The translations under genes and the position numbers were made by a program. The notes beneath the pieces are model-generated. The model was not told where the DNA came from. It did not search any database and saw only the letters and a list, made by a program, of their open reading frames with translations. 37,800 bases of DNA, from the NCBI GenBank assembly GCA_903881085.1, contig CAIRSA010000261.1, forward strand, positions 1 through 37,800, in the 5' to 3' direction. Of this stretch, positions 15,708 to 23,610 are shown piece by piece; the stretch's first letter is position 1; every line of letters starts with the position of its first letter. Source of the stretch: an uncultured Acidobacteriia bacterium. Its GTDB lineage: Bacteria > Acidobacteriota > Terriglobia > Bryobacterales > Bryobacteraceae.

Positions 15708-16364
15708 GAACGTTTTTCGCTGACACGTTTTATTGGGTTGCCCTGACCAATGTGGGACACGAGGCTCACAAACGCGCCTTGGATTTGAGTCGTTCGCTTG
15801 CCCCTGACCGAATTATTACGACCGATGAGGTCCTTTGCGAGTATCTGGCGTATTTTGCCAACGCGCGTCAAAGCGTGCGGGCTAAGGCTGGTAACATTGT
15901 TGCCGCCCCGATCAACCTAGAAAAAGCTGTTGGACTGGGTTTGATACAGCGATCTTCTGCATTTGCATTCGATTGCGGATGAAGGCGGCGTAACCCATTG
16001 GGTGAGTGGTTCATTGGAGCATTGCGGTGGAGGGCAATTGGGGTCAGACATCCCATTTTCGGTCGCAGACGGCCGAAAAAAGGTGTCAGACCCCAAATGC
16101 GCGGCGTCGTGCGAATTGGCTGAAGCCCATCCAACTGCTTTTTCCAGGATCAAGGATCCTACTGTGCAGGTTGTTCCTCAAAGCCGGGAATCTTTTGTCG
16201 GCGGGCTTGAACTGTATCGCGCAAGGCCTGATAAATGGTACAGTCTGGTGGATTGCATTTCCATGCGGACGATGCGGAGAGAGGGCTTGACCGACGTTCT
16301 CACCAACGACCGTCATTTTGAGCAGGAAGGTTTCCGGGCGCTGTTTCGGGATTTTTGGAATTAG
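15704..16364 (+). pseudogene. vapC (PIN toxin) gene split by a 233-bp element
   Basis: The N-terminal part (15704-15915) reads MRTFFADTFYWVALTNV... with the first PIN aspartate, and TTDEVLCEYL with the next acidic residue. The C-terminal part (16154-16364) reads DPTVQVVPQSRESF, then SLVDCISM and LTNDRHFEQEGF, which carry the remaining acidic residues. A mobile element with one copy of its target duplication (15916-16153, 238 bp) lies between. Removing it gives exactly 141 codons, a 140-residue VapC of normal length. As it stands, translation stops inside the element after 92 residues, so the toxin is probably inactive. Confidence 0.88.
15916..16148. mobile_element. MITE-like element in vapC
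   Basis: The ends are inverted: CCTAGAAAAAGCTGTTGGA at the left and CCTGGAAAAAGCAGTTGGA on the other strand at the right, matching at 17 of 19 positions, with similarity continuing a few bases inward. The five bases ATCAA stand directly outside both ends (15911-15915 and 16149-16153), as expected of a target duplication. No transposase is encoded. Internally it carries a second hairpin based on GGGGTCAGACA (from 16040) and TGTCAGACCCC (to 16094). Its mover is not in the window. Confidence 0.85.
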
Positions 16365-18694
16365 AGGCCGGCCCGCATTTCTTCGACGGCTCGGCGGTAG
16401 CTTTTTTCCAGGCGATTCGTTAGCTTGGCCATGTCCCAGTTTTCAATTACCTCTTGCCTTGCGCGGTTGGCCATGTCGCGGGCTTCTTCGGGGTGATCTA
16501 GCAAGAAGATTATTTTTTCTGCGAAGGCTTGCGGTGTGTCGGCCAGGGCGCAGAATTCGCCGTCTTTTTCGCCTAGGCCTTCCGCGCCAAGAGTCGTGGA
16601 AACGCAGGGGATGCCGGCGGAGAAGGCTTCGAGGAGTTTTACCCGGACGCCGGAGCCGCTTAGAATTGGGCACAGGAAGACTGCGTAGTCGCGAAAGGGT
16701 GCGCGGACATCGTCGACGTAGCCGATCAGTTCAATGTTGGGCAGGTCGGGCAGGGAATGGGGCGGCGGTGGATCGGCACCGATGATGATCAGGCGGGCGG
16801 TGGGGCGCTTGGCCAGGACAAGCGGATAGACGTGGTGGACGAACCAGTTGAGCGCTTCGCGGTTGGGGATGTGGCGGAAGCTGCCGAGGAAGAGCAACGT
16901 GTCGGACTGGCGGCCTTCGGTGCGGTATTCATAGCGCGTGGTGTCGATCCCGGCGCGCAGGCCTGCTTCGATTTTCCCTTCCAGCTGCGGCAGAAAGCTG
17001 AGCAGATAATCGCCGTTGGCCTTTGAGCAGACCTGGATGCGGTCGAGGTGGGGCAGCATGCGTAGCTCAAAGCGGATGGCGCGCAGGTATTCAAACGCGG
17101 CACTGACTTGGGTGAGCACGCCGTGCATCTTGGGCAGCTGGCGGCCGACGGATTGAAAGTAGATGTCGTGCTCGAACAGGATGCTGGGGATCTGGCGGAA
17201 GTGGGCGGCGTATTGGCCCATGTTGGTGTAATCGAGCTGGAGGACGTCGATCTGTTTTTGCAGGATCGTGCGATGGATGGCCCAGCGCAGATCCTCATTC
17301 GAAAATTCGCGCACGGAATGAGGAGTTATCGATCCAATTACTTTCTGTTGGCCCTGCATTCGGATCATGTACTCGGTGCCGGCGCAGATTTCGTCGAGTT
17401 CTTTGTGCGGCAGGATTTCGCGTTCGTGGTCTAACAGGGCGATCAGATGCACATCCGTTAAGCGGCACAGTTCACGGAGGGTCTGGTACATGAACAGGCC
17501 GCCTCCGTGCACGGGCGGGCAGATGGGATACGGCGAGATGAACAGCACGCCCAATTTTTCCGGCTTCGCGGGGAGCTTCTGAAAGCGGTCGCGGAAGTAG
17601 CCGCCGAGCGGTCGGCGGAAGGCTTCCGTGTCAGCGATTGCAGCCAGCCGGTGCGCGCGAATGCGGCTGGCGATGGCGTGCGGCAATTGCAGTGACGCGC
17701 GCCAGATTCCGTAGAGGCTTGCACGCTCCGGAGAGTGGCCGAGGAACACACTGAACACCGCGCCTGCCCATGTGTTCGCAAAATGCGAACAGAGGCGCGG
17801 CCACTCGTGAATGTTCTTCCAGCAGAAGAGAACGAAGTTCTTCTTCAGGACAGATTGAATGTAGTCTTCGGTGAATTTCTTGCCGATGGTTCCGCGGTGT
17901 TCGTGGAACACTACGCTGCGCGGCTCGTAGAGGACTTTCCAGCCGCGCTTCCAGGCCATGTAGCCGAGGTCCGTGTCCTCCAGGTAGAACGGAGCGAGGA
18001 GATGATCGAAGCCGCCGAGCTCGAAGAATTTCCGGCGATCGAAGGCGCAGGAGCCGCCGCCGCCGTAGAAGCAGGGGTAGGCCGAAGTGATGCGGTCGTC
18101 AATGCGATGGCGGACGCGAAGGCCGCCGTTGGCCCACCAGGCTTGGGTGAGGCCGGTCTCTTCGCGGAGTTTGGCGGGATCGCTGAAAAAGATTTGGCAG
18201 GAAACGGCGAAGACCTTTTCGTCGGAGAACCCTTCGAGCAGTGGCGCAAGGAAGTTTTCGTCGACGCGCATGTCGCTGTTGAGCAGTACGACAATGTCGT
18301 TCTTCGCAGCGGCAAAGCCCGCGTTGGAGCCTCCGCCGAAGCCGAGGTTTTTCGGCAGGGCGAGCAGGTTCACTTGCGGGAAATGTGTACGGACAAATTC
18401 GGCGCTGCCGTCAGTTGAGCCGTTGTCGACAACGACAATTTCGTTTTCGGGCGAGGCGGCCAGGGCCGTGACGATGGACGGCAGATATTTTTCGAGCAGG
18501 TCCTTGCCGTTCCAGTTGGGGATCACGACGCTGGCGGCGCGGGCGGAGGGGCGGGTTTCGGCAGAAAATGTTTTTTTGAAAAAAAACTTTGTCAGAACAT
18601 CAGTCACTGCCATGGACAGCGCTGCGATGAGGAGCAGGAACGGAGAGAGAATCAGCAGCGGAATCGCCCGCGCCAGGCGGAGAAGCAGCTGCAT
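16361..18694 (-). CDS. GT2-GT4 fused glycosyltransferase
   Basis: The 777-residue protein has an N-terminal membrane helix (~10-30), a GT2 domain (~53-270) with VVIPNWNG, VVVDNGSTDGS, LLNSDMRV and YLEDTDLGY, then a linker and a GT4 domain (~380-770) with PPVHGGGLFMYQTL, FLGSFRHIPN and a SGSGVRVKLLEAFSAGIPCV sugar-nucleotide block. It should transfer two kinds of sugar to a growing lipid-linked glycan at the cytosolic membrane face. It is downstream of the methyltransferase and ABC ATPase genes in the same orientation, two bases after the methyltransferase. Its stop overlaps the vapC stop on the other strand. Confidence 0.9.
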   Translation of the reverse strand: MQLLLRLARAIPLLILSPFLLLIAALSMAVTDVLTKFFFKKTFSAETRPSARAASVVIPNWNGKDLLEKYLPSIVTALAASPENEIVVVDNGSTDGSAEFVRTHFPQVNLLALPKNLGFGGGSNAGFAAAKNDIVVLLNSDMRVDENFLAPLLEGFSDEKVFAVSCQIFFSDPAKLREETGLTQAWWANGGLRVRHRIDDRITSAYPCFYGGGGSCAFDRRKFFELGGFDHLLAPFYLEDTDLGYMAWKRGWKVLYEPRSVVFHEHRGTIGKKFTEDYIQSVLKKNFVLFCWKNIHEWPRLCSHFANTWAGAVFSVFLGHSPERASLYGIWRASLQLPHAIASRIRAHRLAAIADTEAFRRPLGGYFRDRFQKLPAKPEKLGVLFISPYPICPPVHGGGLFMYQTLRELCRLTDVHLIALLDHEREILPHKELDEICAGTEYMIRMQGQQKVIGSITPHSVREFSNEDLRWAIHRTILQKQIDVLQLDYTNMGQYAAHFRQIPSILFEHDIYFQSVGRQLPKMHGVLTQVSAAFEYLRAIRFELRMLPHLDRIQVCSKANGDYLLSFLPQLEGKIEAGLRAGIDTTRYEYRTEGRQSDTLLFLGSFRHIPNREALNWFVHHVYPLVLAKRPTARLIIIGADPPPPHSLPDLPNIELIGYVDDVRAPFRDYAVFLCPILSGSGVRVKLLEAFSAGIPCVSTTLGAEGLGEKDGEFCALADTPQAFAEKIIFLLDHPEEARDMANRARQEVIENWDMAKLTNRLEKSYRRAVEEMRAGL

Positions 18695-19972
18695 TTAGGT
18701 CTTTCGTAGCTCCGGACCCAGGCCGAGAGCACGGCCAAGGCGCATCCACTTGGAGCCTTGGGCGGAGAGAAGCCGTTCTTCGTGGATGGTAATTTCTTCC
18801 GCCAGGCGGTTCACCCAGGCTGTGCGTTCGTCCACTATTTGTTCGGCGTCGTGGAGGAGGTCGACGCACTTTCCCAGTTCGGCAACACGCTTGTCGATTT
18901 CGGCAGTGAGCCGTTTTTCGTTGTCTTCACCGGCGGCGACGCTGGCCTGCAGTTCGCGCTCCAGGCGGAGGGCTTCGGCTTCCAGCCGCTCGGCTTCGGT
19001 CTTGTATGCTTCGACGGCAGTGCGGGCAGAGGACTGTTCGGTTTCGAGTTCTGTTTGCAGCTCTTGAATGCGCGTGCCAAGTGTGGCTACTTTGGCGTTC
19101 AGGGTGTTGGCCCAATTGTTGCGGGCTTCCAGTTCTTTGGTCAGGCCGGTGTGGAGGACGACGAGCTCCTGATGTTCCTGGCGCGAGGCTCGGAGCCATT
19201 CGTCCTTGGTGCGCAGCTCCTCTTCAAGCCGGGCGATGTGCAGTTCCCGCTCGCGCAGAACGTTGGCCGCCGTCGGCATATAGACAAATGTAGGAGCTCC
19301 GGTTTGCGGGACCATGGCGCAGACGGCTACATAGAAATGCGCCGAGGCCGGATCGCCGGGGGCGCCTTCCACACGGATGTCCGCAGAGACGGGGGCGTTG
19401 GTGATGGGTTTGAAGACAATGCCATTGGCATGATTTTCCGTGAAGAGCAACACGTGCGGAAAGAACTCTTCGAGCGCCTGTTTGAACTCTTCGAATTCGA
19501 ATTCGTGTTCGTGAAACGGGTTGGGGCCAGATTGCTTGCGCGATTCGGCGTAGTAGCATTTGTTGGGGGTGGAGACGACCAACTGGCCTCCGGGAGCGAG
19601 GATGCGGCGGACATCGGCCAGCAGTTCGCGCCATTCGGTGATGTGCTCGATAACCTCGAAGGCGACCACCAGATCGAAGGCCGCTTCGCGCATTGGGATT
19701 GCTGCCGCGGAGGCTTGCACGAAACGGACGTTTGGTTGGGCGGTGTTTCTACGGGCGTAGTCGATGGCGTCGGACGAGATGTCGAGGCCGGTCACAACGG
19801 CGGCGTACCTGGCGATTTCGGACGAGCCATAGGCGGTGCCGCAGCCGAGATCGAGCACACGTTTTCCGCGCGCCAGGCGGGCAGCGAACACGTAGCGGGA
19901 GAAATGCTCGTTCCACAAGTCTAGGTCGACCTGGCCAGGAACCACTCGTTCGCCGGTAAACTCAGCGGCCAC
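18695..19972 (-). CDS. SAM-dependent methyltransferase with C-terminal coiled coil
   Basis: Residues ~36-160 form a class I methyltransferase: VLDLGCGTAYGS (motif I), VTGLDIS, FDLVVAFEVIEHI and LAPGGQLVVSTPN. Residues ~255-410 are almost pure heptad-like coiled coil, with many E/L/R repeats and a short C-terminal tail. A methyltransferase joined to a long coiled coil, next to a Wzt-like ATPase, recalls WbdD of E. coli O9a, which ends the chain and sets its length. A chain-capping role is therefore likely but inferred. It overlaps the ATPase gene by 11 bp. Confidence 0.87.
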   Translation of the reverse strand: MAAEFTGERVVPGQVDLDLWNEHFSRYVFAARLARGKRVLDLGCGTAYGSSEIARYAAVVTGLDISSDAIDYARRNTAQPNVRFVQASAAAIPMREAAFDLVVAFEVIEHITEWRELLADVRRILAPGGQLVVSTPNKCYYAESRKQSGPNPFHEHEFEFEEFKQALEEFFPHVLLFTENHANGIVFKPITNAPVSADIRVEGAPGDPASAHFYVAVCAMVPQTGAPTFVYMPTAANVLRERELHIARLEEELRTKDEWLRASRQEHQELVVLHTGLTKELEARNNWANTLNAKVATLGTRIQELQTELETEQSSARTAVEAYKTEAERLEAEALRLERELQASVAAGEDNEKRLTAEIDKRVAELGKCVDLLHDAEQIVDERTAWVNRLAEEITIHEERLLSAQGSKWMRLGRALGLGPELRKT

Positions 19973-21263
19973 CGGACACCCCGTCGCTCAGCCGGGAATT
20001 CAATTCCACGCGGCAGGGCATGTGGAGGAAGCCGTAGACCTGGGCTTCGCCGTGACCCATCTGTAGGGTAATTGCGTTATCGATCCAATCGCACATCTTG
20101 TAAGAGGTCAGAGTCCCATCGGCGATGGCCGGCGAGAAAGAGAATATACCAGGATACAGTTCGGGGAGCTCTAAATGGAAGTCGGCAGTGTGAATGTCGC
20201 CGGGAATCATGGGCGGAAGTTGGTGGCCTTCGCGGATGGTGTTGGTGCCGGCGAAGTCCATACCAAGGTGATTGCGCAGCATGAAGCCAATGTTGGGCGT
20301 GCGGACTTCGTGTTTGGCGCGGACGCTGATGCGGACCACGATGCGCATGTGCGGTTCGAGCAGTTGCACCGGCTCGCCCTGTTCGTTCATGACGGCGATG
20401 CCGATGACTTCCGCGCGGCCGTCACCGTGGCGGAAATCGATGTTGGGGATGGTCTCGACAACTTCCGGCGCGGTGGAGATTTCGCCGGTGGTACGCTCGG
20501 GGTGGTGCTGGAGGTCGAGGAAGACCGAGTCCTTCTCCGTCATGGCGGCCAGGTATTTCGAAATGACTTTGTCTGTCTCGCCCATCTCGCGGATGCGTCC
20601 GCCGTCGAGCCAGAGGGTGCGGTCGCCAATTGCTTTGACGTCGCCGATGGCGTGGGAGACGAACAGGATTGTGACTCCGGCGGCGCGCAGTTCGTGGACT
20701 TTTCGCATGCAGCGCTGGCGGAAGTAGATGTCGCCGACGGCGAGGGCTTCGTCGACGAGCAGGATTTCAGGGTCGACGTGGATGGCCACGGAAAACGCCA
20801 GGCGCACGGCCATGCCGCTGGAGTAGGTTTTGACGGGCTGGTGAATGAAGGGCCCGATTTCGGCGAAGTCTTCGATCTGTTTATAGCGCTGGTCAATCTC
20901 CTTGGATGAAAGGCCGAGGATGGCGCCGTTGAGGTAGACGTTATCGCGGCCGCTGAATTCGGGATTGAAGCCGGAACCTAGTTCGAGCAGGGCGGCGACG
21001 CGGCCACTGACTTTTACGCTGCCGGTGGTGGGGCGGAGAATTCCGGCAACGATCTGGAGCAGTGTGCTTTTGCCGCAACCGTTTTCGCCGATGATGCAGA
21101 AGGTTTCGCCGCGGCTGATTTGAAATGACAGGTCGCGCAGGGCCCAAAAGTCCTTGTGGAACTGGAAACGGTTGAAGGTGATGAGTTCTTTGAGACGGTC
21201 GCCGGGCGACTCATAGATCGAGTAGCTTTTCGACACGCCCTCAAATTCGATGAGATTTTTCAT
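19962..21263 (-). CDS. Wzt-like polysaccharide ABC exporter ATPase
   Basis: The 433-residue protein has Walker A GENGCGKST, an LLELGSGF loop, the signature YSSGMAVRLAF, Walker B ILLVDEALAVGD and the switch histidine in FVSHA, giving a ~245-residue ATPase of the TagH/Wzt class. The C-terminal ~170 residues form a Wzt_C-like beta-sandwich that, in relatives, binds the capped glycan. A matching Wzm permease gene is absent from this window, since the 483 bp upstream are non-coding. The permease may lie elsewhere. Confidence 0.91.
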   Translation of the reverse strand: MKNLIEFEGVSKSYSIYESPGDRLKELITFNRFQFHKDFWALRDLSFQISRGETFCIIGENGCGKSTLLQIVAGILRPTTGSVKVSGRVAALLELGSGFNPEFSGRDNVYLNGAILGLSSKEIDQRYKQIEDFAEIGPFIHQPVKTYSSGMAVRLAFSVAIHVDPEILLVDEALAVGDIYFRQRCMRKVHELRAAGVTILFVSHAIGDVKAIGDRTLWLDGGRIREMGETDKVISKYLAAMTEKDSVFLDLQHHPERTTGEISTAPEVVETIPNIDFRHGDGRAEVIGIAVMNEQGEPVQLLEPHMRIVVRISVRAKHEVRTPNIGFMLRNHLGMDFAGTNTIREGHQLPPMIPGDIHTADFHLELPELYPGIFSFSPAIADGTLTSYKMCDWIDNAITLQMGHGEAQVYGFLHMPCRVELNSRLSDGVSGGR

Positions 21264-21746
21264 TGCACTGGCAATTCACAAGGTACTGGAGGGGGGGGTA
21301 TAAAGTCAATTGGAGAAACGAGGGGGAGCGGAAAATGAGAAAGGGCGACCGCCGGTTCCCGCAATTGTCGCAGTCCCAATGGGGCGGGGGTTGTATCCCG
21401 CACGCTTGCAAGCCACTTAAGGCGAGTTTCAGCGTTTCTAGACCGCGGCGCAATGTCGAGGATGCCGGTAGCCGCCCTTATTGTGGGCGATATCGATACA
21501 GAACCTCCTTCAAACAAGGCATCTTACAGCAATGCCGAAGGCTTCCTATTTCGAGGTAAGCCGTCGACCTCCATACTTTCTGGAGGCCTTGAGATTTGGT
21601 TCCCTTCTGAACCTCTTCTCTAGAATCAATATGAACCTGTTCCGGGCGGAAGTCAATCCCCAATTTTGCAACAAGGGAAAAAAGCTACATGGGTCAATAT
21701 TTGACAATACACGCCCAACTTTATACGCTAAAATAGTAAAGGTCGT
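21264..21746. other. 483-bp gap without a recognisable gene
   Basis: No credible coding frame is present: short frames have no ribosome binding site or known motifs. The gap lies between the 5' end of the Wzt-like gene and tRNA-Met, so it should contain the export operon promoter on the minus strand and the tRNA promoter on the plus strand. A G8 run lies at 21291-21298. No dnaA-box cluster or parS site was found. Confidence 0.6.
21701..21727 (+). promoter_or_regulatory. putative sigma-70 promoter of tRNA-Met
   Basis: TTGACA at 21701-21706 is followed after 15 bases by TATACG (21722-21727), 19 bases before the tRNA. The spacing is two bases shorter than ideal. Confidence 0.4.
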
Positions 21747-21823
21747 GCCGGGGTAGCTCAGGTGGTTAGAGCGACGGTCTCATAATCCGTAGGTCGTAGG
21801 TTCGAGTCCTACTCCCGGCACCA
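21747..21823 (+). tRNA. tRNA-Met (CAT)
   Basis: A full cloverleaf is visible. The acceptor GCCGGGG pairs with TCCCGGC (one G-T), the D arm is GCTC/GAGC, the anticodon loop is CTCATAA with anticodon CAT, the T arm is GTAGG-TTCGAGT-CCTAC, and CCA is encoded. The lack of three G-C pairs at the bottom of the anticodon stem argues against an initiator. An Ile2 (lysidine) identity cannot be excluded by eye. Confidence 0.88.
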
Positions 21824-21841
21824 AATGTACGTTCCCCTCTT

Positions 21842-22756
21842 TTACGGTTCCCCCACAATCAAGCCATAGATCCGGTCCAGATCGTCAGCCGTGTAATATT
21901 CGATTTCGATGCGGCCGCGGTCCACACCCTTTTCGACAATCTTCACGCGCGTGCCCAGGACGCGTTCCATTTCCTGGATGGCTGCTTTGACGTTGGGATC
22001 GACGGCGGGCGGCTCCTCGGGCTCGACAGGCGGCTTGGTGAGCTTCTGTACCAGTTGTTCCACGGCGCGCACGGACATGCCGCCTTCGCTGACCTTTCTG
22101 GCTACATCCACCTGTTGATCGGGTTCCGTTAATCCGAGGAGGGCGCGGGCGTGGCCCATGGAGATTCGGCTCTCCGCCACCAGGCGCTGCACTTCCGTGG
22201 GGAGGCGCAGCAGGCGGAGCAGGTTGGTGATGGTGGAACGGTCTTTGCCGGTGCGGCGGGCGATCTCTTCGTGGCTGAGGTTGAGTTCGTGGCTGAGCTT
22301 TTCAAAGGCCAGCGCAACTTCTATGGCGTTTAAGTCTTCGCGCTGGATGTTTTCAATGAGGGTGACTTCCAATAAGCGCTCGTCTGAAATCTCCTGAACC
22401 ACTACAGGTACGGTAGTGAGACCGGCGAGTGTCGATGCACGGAGTCTCCGTTCACCGGCCACCAACTGGTAGTGTCCTTGTACCTTCCTAACCACTAGTG
22501 GTTGTATGATGCCATTCGCACGTATGGATTGAGCGAGATCTTCGAGCCTTTCCGGGTCGAAAACCGACCGGGGTTGGGCTGGATTGATCTCGATCTGTTC
22601 GATGGCGAGTTGGGTTGGCTCGCCGACAACCGGTTCCGCTGCTTGGGTGGTTACTACAACTTGCGGTGCAACGGGTGGTTGGAGCGGCCGTCCTGGGAGT
22701 AGGGAGGAGAGCCCCTTACCCAACGCTTTGCGCTGACTGTCTTGCGCGTTGCTCAT
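21842..22756 (-). CDS. parB: chromosome partitioning protein ParB
   Basis: The start is placed at the ATG at 22756 (MSNAQDSQRKALGKGLSSLL) because GGAGGTG lies eight bases before it. The upstream ATG lacks such a site and would overlap parA by over 100 bp. The 304-residue protein has the CTP-binding GERRLRA motif, the ENIQREDLN block, a helix-turn-helix (HEEIARRTGKDRSTITNLLRL) and a C-terminal dimerisation domain. It loads on parS and acts with ParA in chromosome segregation. It overlaps the end of parA by 41 bp. Two parS sites lie just upstream of parA. Confidence 0.95.
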   Translation of the reverse strand: MSNAQDSQRKALGKGLSSLLPGRPLQPPVAPQVVVTTQAAEPVVGEPTQLAIEQIEINPAQPRSVFDPERLEDLAQSIRANGIIQPLVVRKVQGHYQLVAGERRLRASTLAGLTTVPVVVQEISDERLLEVTLIENIQREDLNAIEVALAFEKLSHELNLSHEEIARRTGKDRSTITNLLRLLRLPTEVQRLVAESRISMGHARALLGLTEPDQQVDVARKVSEGGMSVRAVEQLVQKLTKPPVEPEEPPAVDPNVKAAIQEMERVLGTRVKIVEKGVDRGRIEIEYYTADDLDRIYGLIVGEP

Positions 22757-23516
22757 TTTCGAGCACCTCCTTGGCGAGTTTGATGTAGCTTTCGGCGCCC
22801 TTGGACCTGGGGTCGTAATCAATGATGGGTTTACCGAAGCTGGGGGCTTCCGCCAGGCGGACGCTACGAGGAACGATGGTCTTGAAAACCTGTTCCTGGA
22901 AGAACTCTTTCAGATCGTCGGCAACCTGCTTAGTGAGGTTGGTTCTGTCGTCGTACATGGTGAGGAGGACGCCTTCAATCTGGATGTTGTGCTGGAATGA
23001 CTCACGGATTCGCTCCACGGTATCGAGCAATTGCGAGATACCTTCCAGGGCGAAGAACTCGCACTGAATCGGGATGAGAACGGAATCTGCGGCGACTAGC
23101 GCATTCAGTGTCAGCAAATCCAGCGCCGGCGGGCAATCAATGATGATGAACTGATAGTTCTCACGCACAGACTCCACAATCAGACGCATCCGCAATTCGC
23201 GACCTTCTCTGTCCACCAGTTCCAGGTTGGCACCGACCAGGCTTCGATCTGCGGGGAGCAGATCTAGACCGGGGTAGTTGGTCGGAACAATGACATCTCG
23301 GGCGTGGCTTTCTCCTACGAGCGCGTGGTACAGGCTCATCTTCTCTGGGTCTTTCACGATACCCAATCCCGTGGTGGCATTTCCCTGGGGATCGGAATCG
23401 ATTAGAAGGACCTTCAAATCATTTGCCGCAAGAGCTGCGGAAAGATTTATGGCAGTCGTGGTCTTCCCCACGCCGCCTTTTTGGTTGGCAATAGCAATCG
23501 TCTTAGCCAAAATCAC
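22716..23516 (-). CDS. parA: chromosome partitioning ATPase ParA (Soj)
   Basis: The 266-residue protein has the deviant Walker A KGGVGKTT (13-20), LLIDSDPQGNATTG, IIIDCPPALDLLT and a C-terminal FGKPIIDYDPRSKGAESY block typical of ParA/Soj. The start is either the GTG at 23516 or a TTG at 23510; an AAGAGGTGAT ribosome binding site overlaps the GTG and is better spaced for the TTG. Its ATP-driven nucleoid binding is regulated by ParB-parS. The gene is read with parB. Confidence 0.96.
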   Translation of the reverse strand: MILAKTIAIANQKGGVGKTTTAINLSAALAANDLKVLLIDSDPQGNATTGLGIVKDPEKMSLYHALVGESHARDVIVPTNYPGLDLLPADRSLVGANLELVDREGRELRMRLIVESVRENYQFIIIDCPPALDLLTLNALVAADSVLIPIQCEFFALEGISQLLDTVERIRESFQHNIQIEGVLLTMYDDRTNLTKQVADDLKEFFQEQVFKTIVPRSVRLAEAPSFGKPIIDYDPRSKGAESYIKLAKEVLENEQRARQSAQSVG

Positions 23517-23546
23517 CTCTTAAAAAACTTCATACTATCATGGATA

Positions 23547-23562
23547 CGTTCCACGTGTAACA
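23547..23562. promoter_or_regulatory. parS site (one mismatch)
   Basis: CGTTCCACGTGTAACA matches the parS palindrome TGTTNCACGTGNAACA except at the first base. It lies in the mnmG-parA gap, about 30 bp before parA. ParB should bind it. Confidence 0.8.
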
Positions 23563-23590
23563 TCCTGCCGCTGTTTCACATACAGGCAGA

Positions 23591-23606
23591 TGTTTCACGT
23601 GGAACA
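23591..23606. promoter_or_regulatory. parS site
   Basis: TGTTTCACGTGGAACA fits the parS consensus closely and lies 44 bp from the first site, five bases from the mnmG stop. The two sites may load ParB and also autoregulate parAB. Confidence 0.9.
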
Positions 23607-23610
23607 TACC

